DNA from: Schaalia hyovaginalis
GTDB lineage: Bacteria > Actinomycetota > Actinomycetes > Actinomycetales > Actinomycetaceae
Assembly (NCBI RefSeq): GCF_014208035.1
Contig: NZ_JACHMK010000001.1
Location: 1,488,001 to 1,552,000, forward strand
Direction of reading: 5' to 3'
Length of the DNA stretch: 64,000 nt
Part shown: in pieces, positions 62,610 to 64,000 of the stretch
Position numbering within the stretch: position 1 is the first letter of the stretch
Layout of the letters: the number at the start of each line of letters is the position of its first letter
Notes under the pieces: generated by a model
The model's input: only the letters and a program-made list of their open reading frames with translations
What the model was told of the DNA's origin: nothing
Database searches by the model: none
Translations under genes and position numbers: made by a program

Positions 62610-63169
62610 TAGTCCTCCTCCTGCCAAGCGGCGGCCAGCATCCGCCGGGCGTCATCGAGCAGCTGAGGGACCGCCTTCACGCGCGCGATGATCGGGAGGA
62701 AGTTCGCATCCCCGAGCCATCTCGGCACGACGTGCTGGTGGAGGTGGGCAGCGATGCCCGCACCGGCGATCTCGCCCTGATTCATCCCGATGTTGAATCC
62801 CCCCGGCCCGCTCGCCCTCCGGATGACCCTCATCGCCTTCGCCGTGAGCTCGCCGAATTCGACGCGCTCCTCGCGCTCCAGTTCCGTGTAGTCGCAGATG
62901 TGGCGGTAGGGGCAGACGAGGAGGTGCCCGGAGTTGTAGGGGTAGAGGTTCATGAGGACGAAGCAGCTGAGGCCCCGGTGGACGATGAGGCCCTCCTCGT
63001 CCGTCTTCCCGGGCGCCGCGCAGAAGGGGCAGGCCGCATCCGTCGCGTCGGCGGGCTTGCCCTCCCCTTGGATGTACGCCATCCGGTAGGGCGTCCAGAA
63101 GCGGCCGAAGGCGTCGGGAACCCCCGCCAGCGAGCGGGAATCCTCGACCGGCAGGGGTTCCTCGGTCAT
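62609..63169 (-). CDS. HIT-family nucleotide hydrolase/phosphorylase
   Basis: 186 residues. The HIT signature AAHLHQHVVPRW (His-x-His-x-His) is complete. The N-terminal segment contains FCAAPG with a Cys pair (AACPFCAAP) of a possible zinc site. Actinobacterial homologues at this locus act as diadenosine-tetraphosphate phosphorylases (from memory). It starts 1 base after the thrS stop, in the same operon as pgsA. Confidence 0.93.
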   Translation of the reverse strand: MTEEPLPVEDSRSLAGVPDAFGRFWTPYRMAYIQGEGKPADATDAACPFCAAPGKTDEEGLIVHRGLSCFVLMNLYPYNSGHLLVCPYRHICDYTELEREERVEFGELTAKAMRVIRRASGPGGFNIGMNQGEIAGAGIAAHLHQHVVPRWLGDANFLPIIARVKAVPQLLDDARRMLAAAWQEED

Positions 63170-63170
63170 C

Positions 63171-64000
63171 TCAGGCCTCGGTCTCGAAGAGGTCGGAGTT
63201 CGAGCGGTTCCGCACGTGGCGGACGATGCGGGCGACGGCCTCGTCGACCGGCACTCCGTTGTCCTGGGAGCCGTCGCGGAAGCGGAAGGAGACGGCGCCC
63301 GCCTCGACGTCCTCGCCGCCGGCGATGAGGGTGAAGGGGACCTTCTCCTTCGATGCGTTGCGGATCTTCTTGCCGAAGCGGTCGTCGGAGTGATCGACCT
63401 CGACGCGCAGGCCCTCGGCCCGCAGCTTCGCCGCGACCTCGTCGACGTAGGAGTCGAAGGCCTCGGCCACGGGCACGAGTTTGACCTGGACGGGGGCGAG
63501 CCAGGCGGGGAATGCGCCCGCGTAGTGCTCGGTGAGCACCCCGATGAAGCGTTCGATGGACCCGAACTTCGCCGAGTGGATCATCACCGGCTCCTGGTGG
63601 GAGCCGTCGGGGGCCGTGTAGGACAGTCCGAAGCGCGCGGGCTGGTTGAAGTCGTACTGGATCGTCGACATCTGCCAGGTACGGCCGATGGCGTCCTTGG
63701 CCTGGATCGAGATCTTCGGCCCGTAGAAGGCCGCGCCGCCCGGATCGAGCACGCATTCGAGTCCGGACTCCTCGGCGCATCGGCGCAGGATCGAGGTCGC
63801 CTGCTCCCACTGCTCGTCCGAACCGATGAACTTGTCCTTCTTCTTGCCGTCCTCATCGCGCGTGGACAGCTCGAGGTAGAAGTCCTCCAGGCCGAAGTCC
63901 TTCAGGAGCGTGAGGATGAATCCGAGGAGGTGGGTGATCTCATCGGCCGCCTGCTCGGGCATCACGTAGCTGTGGGAGTCATCCTGAGTGATGGACCGGA
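63171..64000 (-). CDS. thrS: Threonyl-tRNA synthetase, C-terminal part (cut by window edge)
   Basis: The last ~276 residues of ThrRS; the start lies beyond the right edge. Visible are the class II motif 2 region [16 protein letters not shown], the active-site [19 protein letters not shown] and motif 3 [15 protein letters not shown]. The anticodon-binding domain at the end reads [20 protein letters not shown] and [19 protein letters not shown]. It heads the visible operon into the HIT gene with a 1-base gap. Confidence 0.96.
   Translation of the reverse strand, partial: RSITQDDSHSYVMPEQAADEITHLLGFILTLLKDFGLEDFYLELSTRDEDGKKKDKFIGSDEQWEQATSILRRCAEESGLECVLDPGGAAFYGPKISIQAKDAIGRTWQMSTIQYDFNQPARFGLSYTAPDGSHQEPVMIHSAKFGSIERFIGVLTEHYAGAFPAWLAPVQVKLVPVAEAFDSYVDEVAAKLRAEGLRVEVDHSDDRFGKKIRNASKEKVPFTLIAGGEDVEAGAVSFRFRDGSQDNGVPVDEAVARIVRHVRNRSNSDLFETEA

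Overview
The window is 64 kb of high-GC DNA, almost all of it core chromosome of an actinobacterium. Gene order (polA / pdtaR; alaS-ruvX-mltG-aroE; yebC-pdxS-pdxT-ruvCAB-yajC-secDF-apt-rel; glnE next to a GlnA2-like glutamine synthetase; thrS-HIT-pgsA), frequent GTG starts, ATGA/GTGA gene overlaps and leaderless-looking starts all fit Actinomycetota. The content fits the Actinomycetaceae (Actinomyces/Schaalia type) best; that placement is inference from memory. Most genes lie on the minus strand.

Layout: 1-3.4 kb holds polA (cut by the left edge), a hot-dog thioesterase, a tRNA and the ANTAR response regulator pdtaR. 3.4-10.5 kb holds an orphan 71-residue ORF, pyk, lgt, an unusual trpC-like gene, hisI, a prepilin peptidase, aroE and mltG. 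10.5-19.6 kb holds ruvX, alaS, rpsD, rarA, a secreted anchored protein, yciO and a PadR-controlled membrane protein with a clear operator. 19.7-23.0 kb holds aspS and a divergent MFS exporter.

23.0-26.1 kb is an accessory island, less GC-rich than its surroundings. It has a WXG100-like small protein, a WXG-headed protein with a complete calpain-type Cys/His/Asn protease domain, and two nearly identical lipoproteins that differ mainly in one short window. I read this as a type VII-secretion-type effector cassette with a duplicated candidate immunity lipoprotein. This is the best candidate here for an undescribed system.

26.1-34.2 kb holds a DEAD-box helicase and a pair of membrane-tethered GTPases. 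The first GTPase gene is split by a 2438-bp IS481-family element that carries a cmx-type chloramphenicol exporter. Removing the element and one TCTAGA copy restores one reading frame of 561 residues.

34.2-54.7 kb is housekeeping: hisS, an MBL hydrolase, a DUF349 protein, rel, apt, secF/secD/yajC, ruvB/A/C, pdxT/S, yebC, two histidine phosphatases around a small Cys-rich protein, glnE and a GlnA2-like glutamine synthetase. 54.7-64 kb holds an SPFH/NfeD pair, an ABC ATPase, divergent glgA/glgC, serB, and the operon thrS (cut by the right edge)-HIT-pgsA-prsW-NUDIX. No rRNA, CRISPR array or replication origin was seen.
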